Assembly (NCBI RefSeq): GCF_002810445.1
Contig: NZ_NEXS01000003.1
Span: 248,001 to 312,000 of the forward strand
Reading direction: 5' to 3'
DNA from: Advenella sp. S44
Lineage (GTDB): Bacteria; Pseudomonadota; Gammaproteobacteria; Burkholderiales; Burkholderiaceae_B
Length of the DNA stretch: 64,000 nt
The position numbers and the translations under genes were made by a program. Every line of letters starts with the position of its first letter. Within the stretch, counting starts at the first letter, position 1. The notes beneath the pieces are model-generated. The model did no database searches, was not told the origin of the DNA, and saw nothing but the letters and a program-made list of their open reading frames with translations. This document shows, in pieces, positions 20,001-27,879 of the stretch.

Positions 20001-20335
20001 CCGAACAAAGCCAGTTGCGTGACTTCTGGACCAATGAAGGTAATACCTGCAGCAGCGCACGCTTGAGCAAAATCTGGCCGCTCGCTCAGAAAACCGTAGC
20101 CGGGGTGAATGGCATCGCAGCTTTCACTTTTTGCGACAGCGATAATGGCATCGATATCGATATATGCGCCGGGACCCGCTGCATCCAATGCGACAGATGA
20201 GTCCGCAAGGATTCGGTGTCGTGAACTGGAGTCATCGCTTGAATAAATCGCGACGCTTTGCAGCCCCAGATCACGTATGGCGCGAAGAATACGAACAGCA
20301 ATTTCGCCACGATTGGCAACCAATATTTTCTTCAT
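17018..20335 (-). CDS. Single-chain biotin-dependent acyl-CoA carboxylase (BC-BCCP-CT)
   Basis: 1105 residues carrying all parts of an acyl-CoA carboxylase on one chain. The biotin carboxylase domain (about 1-450) has the ATP loop GGGGGRGM, RHIEVQ and EANPRLQVEHTITEQVTG. The biotinyl domain has EAMKMEH, with Lys536 the expected biotin site. The carboxyltransferase N and C domains span about 600-1105 (RTARENLADLCDDGSFVEYG, IDTPGFMVGPDEE). The start ATG at 20335 follows AGGAAA and gives MKKILVANRGEIA. Usual acetyl/propionyl-CoA carboxylases split these parts over two chains; the one-chain layout resembles bacterial long-chain acyl-CoA carboxylases. The substrate is unknown. Confidence 0.93.
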   Translation of the reverse strand: MKKILVANRGEIAVRILRAIRDLGLQSVAIYSSDDSSSRHRILADSSVALDAAGPGAYIDIDAIIAVAKSESCDAIHPGYGFLSERPDFAQACAAAGITFIGPEVTQLALFGDKGSALKLARECGVPVMPATHGGATLDDIAQFFDEQGGVGIVIKAVGGGGGRGMRVVKSRDQIPELYARCRSEAMSAFGVDTLYAERLVNRARHIEVQIVGDGSHVVALGERDCTLQRRFQKVVEIAPSPVLQTQLRTDILAAASKLASTVKYRSLGTFEFLVEENESGVQTDFVFIEANPRLQVEHTITEQVTGVDLVMLQIGIAQGKSLKSLGLDPATSPKTKGYAIQVRVTAESTHANGLTRPAHGPLACFDPPTGPDVRVDTHAYSGYCPAPAFDTLLAKLIVSSNSDDFSHVVRRLRRSLAEFRITGVSTNIHLLKALVDRDDFLYQKNHTRYIESILGELIAAASALAIEQEAQNQLISETVPTTASSPIAKNIVHEDLAEGLVACCAPLSGRIIDVSVQTGDTVLKGQPIAVIEAMKMEHSVVAEFNGRVAEIRADNGSQTAEGDILVVLEQALDGTDAELAVETVDLTTIRADLQAVLDRHAILYDDARPDAVAKRRGRGQRTARENLADLCDDGSFVEYGALVVAAQASRRTKEDLIVNTPADGIVTGIGNINGAQFGYERSLSAVMAYDATVLAGTQGKRNHIKTDRLVERARRDEMPLVLFAEGGGGRPGDVDFPFVSGLYQPSFAALAELSGEVPLLGIVSGRCFAGNAAFLGVCDVIIADKNSNIGMAGPAMIEGGGLGIFKPEEVGPASVQFANGVIDILVDNEAHAVTVAKHYLSMFQGRTKDWSAPNPLELRHMVPENRLRVYDSRRVIEGIADMGSVLMLRSGFGHGMHTALARVEGQPVGIIANNPHHLGGAIDADAADKAARFMNLCDVHGLPIISLIDTPGFMVGPDEEAKAQVRHVSRMFVTAAKLRVSILAIALRKGYGLGAMAMAGGGFRCTSCSVSWPTGEFGPMGLEGSIRLGFKKELENVPEGPERQALYDQLVARAYERGHAINVASTTEIDAVIDPAETRTWIRQGIASAPLRAARPRRSFVDTW

Positions 20336-20410
20336 GATTTCCTGATGTCTTGTCTTAATAATGCTCTTGCTCAACGCTGGAATTTGCACGTCAGAGGCTA
20401 AGTAAGAAAT

Positions 20411-20851
20411 TTACCGGTTTCTCGGTACCAGTCTGAAGACAGCACGCGCAGCAGCCAATACCACGCCATTGCCGTTCTGGACTTCGCCCTCGCAAAACGC
20501 AATACTTCTGCCTCGCCGCTTGCAGGTGGCAATAATGTCTACGTCTGATGTGGCAGGCTCATAAAAATGGGTCGACATATCAATTGTTGCTGCCCCGACA
20601 TTGAGCGGGTCGTGCGCTCGCGCCACGACACTCAATGTGAAGTCCAGTGCACTCATCAACGCACCGCCGTGAATGTCACCGCGACTATTGACAAGGTCGC
20701 AGTTCAATTTCAAGTGTGTACGGCAATAACCACCTTCCAGACTGATGCTTTGCAGGCCAATATGGGTCATGAATGGCACATCAATCCCAAAATGTCCCAA
20801 TTGACATTCATCGACTTCTATAGACGACGGCTGATTTTTTACACTGTTCAA
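20411..20851 (-). CDS. PaaI-family hotdog thioesterase
   Basis: 146 residues. The hotdog-fold PaaI signature is clear: LKLNCDLVNSRGDIHGGALMSALDFTLS, with the G.IHGG.L...D motif around residues 60-75. PaaI-type enzymes hydrolyse acyl-CoA thioesters, often to release CoA from dead-end intermediates. It lies 75 bases upstream of the carboxylase and 40 bases downstream of Bug2 on the same strand, so it is part of the CoA operon. Confidence 0.88.
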   Translation of the reverse strand: MNSVKNQPSSIEVDECQLGHFGIDVPFMTHIGLQSISLEGGYCRTHLKLNCDLVNSRGDIHGGALMSALDFTLSVVARAHDPLNVGAATIDMSTHFYEPATSDVDIIATCKRRGRSIAFCEGEVQNGNGVVLAAARAVFRLVPRNR

Positions 20852-20891
20852 ACTTGAATCCTCTAACGTGTGCTTAAAGATAAATCATGGG

Positions 20892-21890
20892 TCATTGTGC
20901 GGTCACATGCGCCTTGTCCACGACCTGCTGCCACTTATCGAGTTCTGCATGAATAAACTCTGTAACCTGAGTCGGTGCTAACTGCACGGGAATAGAGTTG
21001 TTGTCGGTCAACCATTTCACATTCCGTTGTGCAGCATTGGCCTGTTGGGCGACGTTATTGAGCTTGGTGACTATTTCCTCTGGCAAGCCGGGCGGCCCAA
21101 ACAGTCCAACCCAAGCTTGAGACTCATAGCTGGGATATCCGGATTCAGCAATGGTGGGGATGCTTGGCAATGAAGGCAATTGCTGCTTTGATGTCACCGC
21201 CAGTGCCTTGGCCTTGCCGTTTTGAATAAATGCTGAAGCAGATGTCGCGTCCAGGAATGCAGACGGAATCTGCGCACCAACGAGGTCCGTTGCAGCGGGA
21301 GCAGCGCCTTTGTAGGGGATATGGCGCAGGTTTGCACCGGTTACGAGTTTGAATAGTTCGCCCGACAAGTGTGCAGAGCCGCCCACGCCACTTGAGCCAA
21401 AGGCGAGGCCTCCCGGCTGTTTTTTCGCATAATTGACGAATTCCTTTACGGTGTTTACGGGTGAATCGGCCGGTACCAATAACACGTTAGGCGCAAGCGC
21501 CAGGATCGCTATGTTTGAGAAATCAATCTTTGGATCATAAGGAAGATCCGGTTGCAATGCCGGGTAAATAACGTGCTGCGTAGCCGTTACCAATAGCGTA
21601 TATCCGTCGGGTTTCTCACGCGCAACCACCGCGCTACCTATTTGCCCACTTGCACCAGCTTTGTTCTGAACGACCACGGTGGTGTTCAGCGCACTGCCCA
21701 GATCAAGCGCCAGGCGACGTGCAATCAAGTCTGTGAATCCGCCGGGAGCGAACGGCACAACGATGTTAATGGGTTTCTCTTTCGGCCATTCCGCAGCAGA
21801 GGCGCTATTTGAAAAGCCCAACGTCGATGCAATGATAAGCATCGGAAAGACTGAGAACACTCGGCGGTTCGGTTTGTAACTGGTCAGCAT
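20892..21890 (-). CDS. Bug-family periplasmic binding protein (TctC-like), Bug2
   Basis: 332 residues from the ATG at 21890, preceded by ACGGAG with good spacing; an upstream in-frame ATG at 21920 is less likely. A Sec-type signal peptide (FPMLIIASTLGFSNSASAAEW) is followed by Bug landmarks: PINIVVPFAPGGFTDLIARRLA, VVQNKAGASGQIGSAVVAREKPDGYTLL and AFGSSGVGGSAHLSGELF. It is the first gene of the five-gene minus-strand operon and is divergent from the LysR gene. It and Bug1 are only moderately similar, so they are not a recent duplication. Confidence 0.93.
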   Translation of the reverse strand: MLTSYKPNRRVFSVFPMLIIASTLGFSNSASAAEWPKEKPINIVVPFAPGGFTDLIARRLALDLGSALNTTVVVQNKAGASGQIGSAVVAREKPDGYTLLVTATQHVIYPALQPDLPYDPKIDFSNIAILALAPNVLLVPADSPVNTVKEFVNYAKKQPGGLAFGSSGVGGSAHLSGELFKLVTGANLRHIPYKGAAPAATDLVGAQIPSAFLDATSASAFIQNGKAKALAVTSKQQLPSLPSIPTIAESGYPSYESQAWVGLFGPPGLPEEIVTKLNNVAQQANAAQRNVKWLTDNNSIPVQLAPTQVTEFIHAELDKWQQVVDKAHVTAQ

Positions 21891-22234
21891 TTTGTCTCCG
21901 TAAATTTTGCCCTCATTCACCGTTATATTTGTTAATAACGACGCTGGAGCGTTTTTATTGAATGCTCAACTTCTGACTGATACCGTTTGCCCTAGCCGTT
22001 ACATCACAAAGAGCCGGTGTTGCCCCTTAGAAACCTTGGATCACATGGCAGCAGTGTGGCTGGATGCGGGCTAGCGCTAACCGAATCTCTTTGACAACAA
22101 ATCATGGTTTGTCGTGCTCATGGGCATGGTATTCAGTGGTGTAATAGTAATTTCCATACTTCTGTGACACAATTCACATCTTTCTCTAACAGCTATAGCG
22201 GTTCGGCATAGATCTCAATCGGGGTGAACTGACG
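21891..22234. promoter_or_regulatory. Divergent control region between Bug2 operon and LysR gene
   Basis: 344 bases with no gene. By analogy with other LysR-type regulators, the divergent regulator should bind here and control both directions. Several AT-rich stretches are present (21940-21960 and 22140-22200), but I found no single T-N11-A box that stands out enough to name. Confidence 0.5.
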
Positions 22235-23164
22235 ATGGACTTAAGACAACTTCGGACCATCTTGGCTATTGCCGAAACGGGGAGTCTGACTAAAGCTGCT
22301 GAGCTTCTTCACGTCGTTCAGCCGGCGTTATCCAGACAATTGAAGCAGCTGGAGGATGAACTGGGTACCCCATTGTTTGAAAGAAACCGTCTCGGAATGG
22401 TGCTGACGGTTCCCGGTCGCCGCTTTGTTGACCAGGTGCGGGTTTCATTAAAGGGACTTAATCACGCGAAGGCTGAGATTGGAGCGGCCGCGGCGAATTT
22501 GATGGGGTCAGTCGCTGTTGGTATGCTGCCAGGTCTTGCCGCGGCGCTGGCCGGACCACTGGTCACGTCTTTGCGCCGGCAATACCCGGATTTGAAAGTT
22601 CGAATCGCTACCGGTTTCTCGGATTTCCTGCAGGACGGCCTTGAAGACGGCAAGCTGGACATTTGCCTGATGGGCGACTACCTGCAATCCGAGATGCTCC
22701 TGACGTCCCCCGTTTTTCGCGAACCCATTTACGTTGTCGGCTTACCCGCTTGCGGATTATCACAATTGCACCCCGTCACCCTTGCAGAAGTTGCAAAGAG
22801 ACCCATGGTGGTTCCTGAAGCGCAGAGTCTTCGCAATGCTATTGACCGTGCGTGCACCATCATTGGGGTGAACCTGAATCTGGTGGCTGAATCAGATAGT
22901 ACCGCCGTCATTCTCGACCTGGTTGAGCGTGGCGTAGGTTATACCATCCTGCCGGTCATGCCGATTACTCCTATGCTGAAGGCCAGGCGCATCGTGGGCG
23001 CACCTATCATCAGTCCTCACCTTCGCCGGACCGTGATTATCGGCAGCCCGGTAATCAATCGCAATCCGCATACGGTCAGCGCACTTCAAGGAGAACTTAT
23101 CGGCTTGCTTCGGCCGTACGTTCAGCAATTTAGATGCGTGGGTGTGGAGTGGCTGGCTGATTGA
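22235..23164 (+). CDS. LysR-type transcriptional regulator of the CoA operon
   Basis: 309 residues. N-terminal winged HTH: MDLRQLRTILAIAETGSLTKAAELLHVVQPALSRQLKQLEDELG, followed by a substrate-binding effector domain from about residue 90. It is divergent from the Bug2 gene, so it most likely regulates the carboxylase operon, with the imported acid or its CoA ester as inducer (inference). Its stop lies only about 25 bases before the AraC remnant that marks the right edge of the module. Confidence 0.92.
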   Translation: MDLRQLRTILAIAETGSLTKAAELLHVVQPALSRQLKQLEDELGTPLFERNRLGMVLTVPGRRFVDQVRVSLKGLNHAKAEIGAAAANLMGSVAVGMLPGLAAALAGPLVTSLRRQYPDLKVRIATGFSDFLQDGLEDGKLDICLMGDYLQSEMLLTSPVFREPIYVVGLPACGLSQLHPVTLAEVAKRPMVVPEAQSLRNAIDRACTIIGVNLNLVAESDSTAVILDLVERGVGYTILPVMPITPMLKARRIVGAPIISPHLRRTVIIGSPVINRNPHTVSALQGELIGLLRPYVQQFRCVGVEWLAD

Positions 23165-23189
23165 TATGCCATGCTGCTGAAGCAGTGTG

Positions 23190-23350
23190 TCAATCTGGGT
23201 CTGGCAAGCCGGAGCCCGACAGATGACGTTGACGCTATCGGTCCGCGCTTGCGGGTTCGCCGATAGGGGCGCATGTCGGCAAGACTGCCCAAAAAAAGAT
23301 TCGATCATCTCCGCGCAAATGCGGGATATTGTGCGCGGCGATGATGAATC
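23190..23350 (+). pseudogene. Frameshifted remnant of an AraC-family gene, 3' end only
   Basis: In one frame the DNA encodes CGFADRG and KKDSIISAQMRDI, which align without gaps to CGFSDPA and KKCHSITPRQMRDI of the intact AraC protein at 12056-13108 (12 of 27 residues identical over the block). Adjacent frames carry other parts (DAIG upstream, HVGKTAQKK in the middle), showing frameshifts. No 5' part of the gene is present. It faces the intact PheC-like gene. By eye the DNA similarity continues through the spacer into the neighbour. Confidence 0.8.
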
Positions 23351-23437
23351 CGGATGTCATATTAAGTGTTGCTCTCGTCGACAGCTACACGACACGCACT
23401 TTGAAGTAGTTATTTTCAGCACGGTCACTCAGCGCAG

Positions 23438-24220
23438 TTACTTCGCCGGATCGGCCGGAATCCATTTTTCGGCCATTTGATCGTACTGGCCACTGGCTTT
23501 GAGCAGGTGCATCCACTGGTCCACATATAGTTTGAAGCGTATGTCGTTGTCAGGGATCAGATAGCCCATTTCGGCGTATTGCAGTGGCTGCTCGGGATTG
23601 ACGGCACACAGTTTCGGATTCAGTTTACTTTGCACACGGGCCTCGGCTGCCTCGGTCACAAATGCATCTGCGCTGCCGTTGGCCACTTCATCAAAAATGG
23701 TCAGATTGTCCTTATGCATGGTCAGCGACGCATTGGGCAGCATGGTGCGCGCAAATTTCTCGTTGCTGCCACCAGGGTTGGCCACTATCTTTACCTCTGC
23801 ACGATTGAGAGCTTCGATACTTTGGTACTTTTCCTTATCTTCGCAACGGACAATCGGTGTTTTTCCGTTCACCATATAGGGCGCGCTGAAAAACGCCTGT
23901 CTTTGGCGTTCCGTGGACACGGAAATGCCGCCTGCGCCGATATCACATTTGTCTGATGTGAAATCGCTCATCAGATTCGACCAACTGGTCTTGACAATAT
24001 TCATTTTGGCGCCCAAAGATTCGGCCAGCGCATTCATCAGATCAATATCCAGGCCTTCGAAATGCCCGTCCTTGTCAAAGCTGAAGGGTTTGTAATCGCC
24101 TGGCGTACACACGCGCAGGACCTTGCTGTCCGTGACTTGTTTGAGGGTGTTGGGCGCAGTCTGTGCCAGCAGCGATAACGGAAAGGTGCAGAGCAGGGCA
24201 GCAAGCAGGGTCTTTTTCAT
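23438..24220 (-). CDS. Periplasmic solute-binding protein, PheC (cyclohexadienyl dehydratase)-like
   Basis: 260 residues from the ATG at 24220 (GGAGA upstream); an earlier in-frame ATG at 24355 would add a non-signal extension. A signal peptide (MKKTLLAALLCTFPLSLLAQ) precedes an amino-acid ABC-type binding fold. The sequence resembles the PheC branch: LRVCTPGDYKPFSFD, SWSNLMSDFTSDKCDIGAGGIS, NGKTPIVRCEDK and VANPGGSNEKFAR. Glu193 in VTEAAEA is at the position where PheC carries its catalytic Glu, by my recollected alignment. It could therefore be a periplasmic prephenate/arogenate dehydratase or a plain binding protein; no permease gene adjoins it. The gene's 3' end is duplicated as a remnant at 13190-13310. 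Confidence 0.82.
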   Translation of the reverse strand: MKKTLLAALLCTFPLSLLAQTAPNTLKQVTDSKVLRVCTPGDYKPFSFDKDGHFEGLDIDLMNALAESLGAKMNIVKTSWSNLMSDFTSDKCDIGAGGISVSTERQRQAFFSAPYMVNGKTPIVRCEDKEKYQSIEALNRAEVKIVANPGGSNEKFARTMLPNASLTMHKDNLTIFDEVANGSADAFVTEAAEARVQSKLNPKLCAVNPEQPLQYAEMGYLIPDNDIRFKLYVDQWMHLLKASGQYDQMAEKWIPADPAK

Positions 24221-24354
24221 GGTCGATCTCCAAAGACAAGGAAAAGGGAAAAAAAACAGCAAGTGTGGCGCAATATTGCCTGCAGCACAATCAGGCTTAT
24301 CCCAATATGCGGGTACACTAGCTGGTGTATGTTTAACATTCACGATTGAAAACA

Positions 24355-24852
24355 ATGAGTTCTTCGCCCTGGCTTACCGGTTTTGCGCCCATTCACTCAC
24401 CGCATATCACACATCTGATACTGGGCAGTTTCCCATCGGAAGCCTCGCTTTCGCGTCAGGGTTATTACGGACATCCGCAAAACCAGTTCTGGCGCCTGAT
24501 GGGGGCGATTCTGGGGGAGCCCATGGCGACGCTGGATTATCAGACACGTACGGAAATTCTGTTGGCCAATCGGATCGGGCTTTGGGACGTCTATTCCGGC
24601 TGCGAGCGCATTGGCAGCCTGGACAGTGCGATTCGTCGGGGACAGCTCAATCCGCTGCATGTTTTGTTTGAAATGGCGCCCGCGCTGCGCCATGTCGGCT
24701 TCAATGGCAAGGCTGCAGCAAAAGCGGGGCAGGCGCATATTCCGTCTCATATCCGCGCGCAGACACTACCCTCGAGCAGCCCTGCTTACACGCTTGCCTT
24801 TGATGCCAAGCTGCAGCAGTGGCGACAGTTTTTCAGCCACGATCAGGCATGA
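24355..24852 (+). CDS. DNA-deoxyinosine (hypoxanthine) glycosylase, UDG family 6
   Basis: 165 residues from the ATG at 24355 (an in-frame TTG at 24346 is possible). The sequence has the UDG-fold landmarks of the HDG family: HLILGSFPSEASLSRQGYYGHPQNQFWRL near the N-terminus, IGLWDVYSGCERIGSLD, and the C-terminal TLPSSSPAY motif. The family excises deoxyinosine, arising from adenine deamination, from DNA. It is divergent from the PheC-like gene and has no obvious operon partner. Confidence 0.88.
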   Translation: MSSSPWLTGFAPIHSPHITHLILGSFPSEASLSRQGYYGHPQNQFWRLMGAILGEPMATLDYQTRTEILLANRIGLWDVYSGCERIGSLDSAIRRGQLNPLHVLFEMAPALRHVGFNGKAAAKAGQAHIPSHIRAQTLPSSSPAYTLAFDAKLQQWRQFFSHDQA

Positions 24853-25149
24853 CACAATTGCAAGTCGCGCCGTCGTATCCGGGACCGCGGCGCGGGGAGT
24901 ATCTGGTATGCCCTTAGTAATAATCACGACTGTCGTCTCACTATAGGGTTCTGATACAATAGCCCGGTTCGCCGCTGTGCAAATCAGCGCTGTTGTCCGG
25001 TCGCAGACAGGCTGCTGTTCTTTGCCTTGCTGTGTTGTTGTGTTTACCGGTATGGTGCACGGGAGCGATTCGGGCTGTCCCAAACGGAACAACGCAATGG
25101 CAGTCGTAATATTTCAACCATCTCAAGAAGAAAAATCAAGGAGCATCAC

Positions 25150-26187
25150 ATGAGTCTGTCACGTCGTCATTTACTGAAGGCCGCCGGTCTGACCGGGCTG
25201 GCAACCGCCTGGCCTGGCATCGGCCTGGCCCAGAATGCACCGAAGCTGGAAAAAACCGATGTGTCCATTGCTGTGGGTGGCAAGGGCCTGGTGTACTATC
25301 TGCCGCTGACTATTGCAGAGCAAAAGGGCTTTTTCAAAGAAGAAGGGCTCAATGTCAAGATTGCCGATTTCGCCGGGGGCTCCAAAGCCTTGCAGGCTGT
25401 GGTCGGTGGCAGCGCCGATGTCTGCTCGGGCGCGTTCGAACATACCATTAACCTGCAGTCCAAGAAACAATATTTCCGTGCGTTCGTGCTCCAGGGCCGC
25501 GCCCCCATGATCGTACTGGCCGGCAGCAAGAAAACGATGGCTGGGTACAAGTCGCCGGCCGATCTCAAAGGCAAGAAAATCGGCGTCACGGCGCCCGGTT
25601 CGTCCACGAATATGCTGGTGAGCTTTTTCCTGGCCCAGCACGGGCTGAAAGATTCTGATGTGTCCATTATTGGCGTGGGCGGTGGTGCCGGTGCGGTCAG
25701 CGCGCTGCGTGCCGGACAAGTCGATGCGCTTAGCAACCTGGATCCGGTCATCAGTCTGCTCGATGGCACCGGCGATATCTTTACCATTGCCGATACCCGG
25801 ACCATGAAAGATACGCAAACAATTTTTGGCGGTCCTATGCCCGCCGGCTGCCTGTATACGTCGCAATCCTATATCGATCAAAATCCCGGTACGGTCCAGG
25901 CTTTGACCAATGCCATGGTCAAAGCCGACAAATGGATTCAGACAGCCGGTGCGGAAGAAATCATGAAAACGGTCCCCAAAAATTATTTGTTGGGCGATCC
26001 CGATGTCTACAAGCTGGCCCTGACCAAAAGTTTTGAGGGATTATCGCCAGATGGCAGGATTGATCCCAAAGGCGCCGAAACGTCCCTGAAAGCACTGTCA
26101 GTCTATATTGCCGGCTTCAAGGCAGACCAGATTGATCTGTCCAAATGCTGGACCAATGAATTTACCGATAAATCCGCAAAAGCCTGA
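25150..26187 (+). CDS. ABC transporter substrate-binding protein, NMT1/SsuA-like
   Basis: 345 residues. The ATG at 25150 follows AAGGAG and begins a twin-arginine signal peptide (MSLSRRHLLKAAGLTG). The frame is open further upstream but has no signal. The mature part is a nitrate/taurine-type binding fold (SIAVGGKGLVYYLPLTIAEQKGFFKEEGLNVKI, GGSKALQAVVGGSADVCSGAFEH). It is the first gene of a three-gene importer with an ATPase and a permease. The substrate is not evident; family members bind sulfonates, nitrate, pyrimidine precursors or aromatic acids. Confidence 0.9.
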   Translation: MSLSRRHLLKAAGLTGLATAWPGIGLAQNAPKLEKTDVSIAVGGKGLVYYLPLTIAEQKGFFKEEGLNVKIADFAGGSKALQAVVGGSADVCSGAFEHTINLQSKKQYFRAFVLQGRAPMIVLAGSKKTMAGYKSPADLKGKKIGVTAPGSSTNMLVSFFLAQHGLKDSDVSIIGVGGGAGAVSALRAGQVDALSNLDPVISLLDGTGDIFTIADTRTMKDTQTIFGGPMPAGCLYTSQSYIDQNPGTVQALTNAMVKADKWIQTAGAEEIMKTVPKNYLLGDPDVYKLALTKSFEGLSPDGRIDPKGAETSLKALSVYIAGFKADQIDLSKCWTNEFTDKSAKA

Positions 26188-26191
26188 CAAC

Positions 26192-27001
26192 ATGACTGAT
26201 GCTGCTTTAAGCCTGGACAATATCACCTGCACGTTTGTCTCTAAAGACAACCGCGACCAGAAATACACCGCAGTGCGGGAGGCGACGCTGCATATCGCGC
26301 CCGGCGAGTTCGTCTCCGTAGTGGGACCCACTGGCTGTGGTAAGTCCACGCTGCTCAATGTAGGGGCAGGCCTGCTTGCCCCCTCATCGGGGCAGGTGCG
26401 GGTGTTTGGCGAGCCCCTGACCGGGATAAATAAGCGGGCAGGCTATATGTTCCAGGGCGAAGCCTTGCTGCCGTGGCGCAATGCGCTGGACAATGTGACT
26501 GCCGGTCTGGAGTTTGCAGGTACCGACAAGCAACAGGCCAAGCAGCTGGGGCTGGACTGGCTGCGTCGCGTGGGACTGTCCCAGGCCGAGTACAAGTTCC
26601 CTCACCAGATGTCCGGCGGCATGCGCAAGCGCGTCATGCTGGCCCAAACCCTTATTCGCGATCCCGATATCATTCTCATGGACGAGCCGTTTTCGGCGCT
26701 GGACGTGCAGACTCGTCAGCTCATGGAAAATGAAGTGCTCGATATCTGGATGAAGCAGCGCAAGGCAGTGCTCTTTATTACCCACGACCTGGACGAGGCA
26801 ATCGCCATGAGCGACCGCGTGGTCGTACTCTCGGCGGGCCCGGGAACCCATATCATGGGCGAGTTCCACATCGATCTGCCGCGTCCGCGCGACGTGGCCG
26901 AGGTTCGTGCTCACCCGCGCTTTGTTGAACTTCACCAGGCCATCTGGAGCGTGCTGCGTGATGAGGTTCTCAAAGGCTACGATCAACAGAAACGGAAGTA
27001 A
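26192..27001 (+). CDS. ABC transporter ATPase, NitT/TauT type
   Basis: 269 residues from the ATG at 26192, 4 bases after the binding-protein stop. Walker A GPTGCGKST, signature QMSGGMRKRVMLAQ, Walker B IILMDEPFSALD and the switch HDLDEA are complete. It is typical of SsuB/TauB ATPases (IWMKQRKAVLFITHDLDEAIAMSDRVVVLS). The permease gene starts 1 base after the stop. Confidence 0.93.
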   Translation: MTDAALSLDNITCTFVSKDNRDQKYTAVREATLHIAPGEFVSVVGPTGCGKSTLLNVGAGLLAPSSGQVRVFGEPLTGINKRAGYMFQGEALLPWRNALDNVTAGLEFAGTDKQQAKQLGLDWLRRVGLSQAEYKFPHQMSGGMRKRVMLAQTLIRDPDIILMDEPFSALDVQTRQLMENEVLDIWMKQRKAVLFITHDLDEAIAMSDRVVVLSAGPGTHIMGEFHIDLPRPRDVAEVRAHPRFVELHQAIWSVLRDEVLKGYDQQKRK

Positions 27002-27002
27002 T

Positions 27003-27797
27003 ATGTGGAACTCGCTTAAACCTTCACCCAGAAATTATCGTGCATGGCAGTTACTGATTGTCGTCGTGCTGCTTGGGTCCTGGTACTTCATTACCCTGAA
27101 CGATACGGCCGCGTTCTTTTTTGGCCAACCGCTGGGTGTGGCCGAGGTCATCTGGAACTGGTTCATCGTCAATGCCGATATCTACAGACATTTGGGAATC
27201 ACGCTGATTGAAACCCTGCTGGCCTTTTTCCTTGGTACCGTGTCCGGCATGGCCTTCGGCCTGTGGCTTGGGCTTTCCCGTACCGCCAGCCTGGTGCTCG
27301 ACCCATTCCTGACTGCCCTGAACTCCATGCCGCGGGTCATTCTTGCGCCTATTTTCGCCATGTGGTTCGGGCTGGGTATCGGATCCAAGGTCGCGCTGGC
27401 GTTTACGCTGGTATTTTTTATCGTGTTCTTCAACGTGTTCCAGGGAATTCGAGAAGTGAGCCCCACGCTGCTCGATAACGCGCGCATGCTGGGCGCCAAT
27501 CGTCGCCAGTTGCTGCGTCACGTCTATATTCCTTCGGCAACCAGCTGGGTATTTTCCAGTTTGCACGCTTCCGTCGGCCTGGCCTTCGTGGGTGCGGTCG
27601 TGGGCGAATACCTGGGTTCAGCCAGTGGTGTAGGCTATCTGATCCTGCAGGCCGAAGGCACATTCGATATCAATACCGTGGTCGCAGGCATTATTGTGCT
27701 GACCGTATTTGCCCTTATTCTGGACGGCATCGTCAGTATTACCGAGAAGTACGCCCTGACCTGGCGTCCGGCAGCCGGCGAAACCGAAAAGCTGTAA
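27003..27797 (+). CDS. ABC transporter permease, NitT/TauT type
   Basis: 264 residues, about six membrane helices (the first at about 17-35). The cytoplasmic EAA-like loop reads QGIREVSPTLLDNARMLGANRRQLLRHVYIPSA. The SsuC/TauC family permease domain spans about 75-255. It completes the importer and overlaps nothing; the dehydrogenase gene begins 82 bases downstream on the same strand. Confidence 0.92.
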   Translation: MWNSLKPSPRNYRAWQLLIVVVLLGSWYFITLNDTAAFFFGQPLGVAEVIWNWFIVNADIYRHLGITLIETLLAFFLGTVSGMAFGLWLGLSRTASLVLDPFLTALNSMPRVILAPIFAMWFGLGIGSKVALAFTLVFFIVFFNVFQGIREVSPTLLDNARMLGANRRQLLRHVYIPSATSWVFSSLHASVGLAFVGAVVGEYLGSASGVGYLILQAEGTFDINTVVAGIIVLTVFALILDGIVSITEKYALTWRPAAGETEKL

Positions 27798-27879
27798 CCA
27801 TTTGTCCCGGGACGCACCCGGGGCAATCGCCTCACTATCTTCAACACATCGGGCGTTGCATCGCCAGGAATTTGCACTC

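Noticed and set aside
13109-23437. Classical mobile element or phage island between the two junction copies
   Set aside because: No transposase, integrase, tRNA attachment site or terminal inverted repeat was found; the flanking repeats are ordinary gene ends, which points to homologous recombination instead.
24930-25149. Possible riboswitch (ykkC/TPP-like) upstream of the ABC importer
   Set aside because: A few short words (AGGGTTCTG, GGGAGCG, GCCCGG) recall such elements, but the conserved core motifs are not in order, so the similarity is not supportable.
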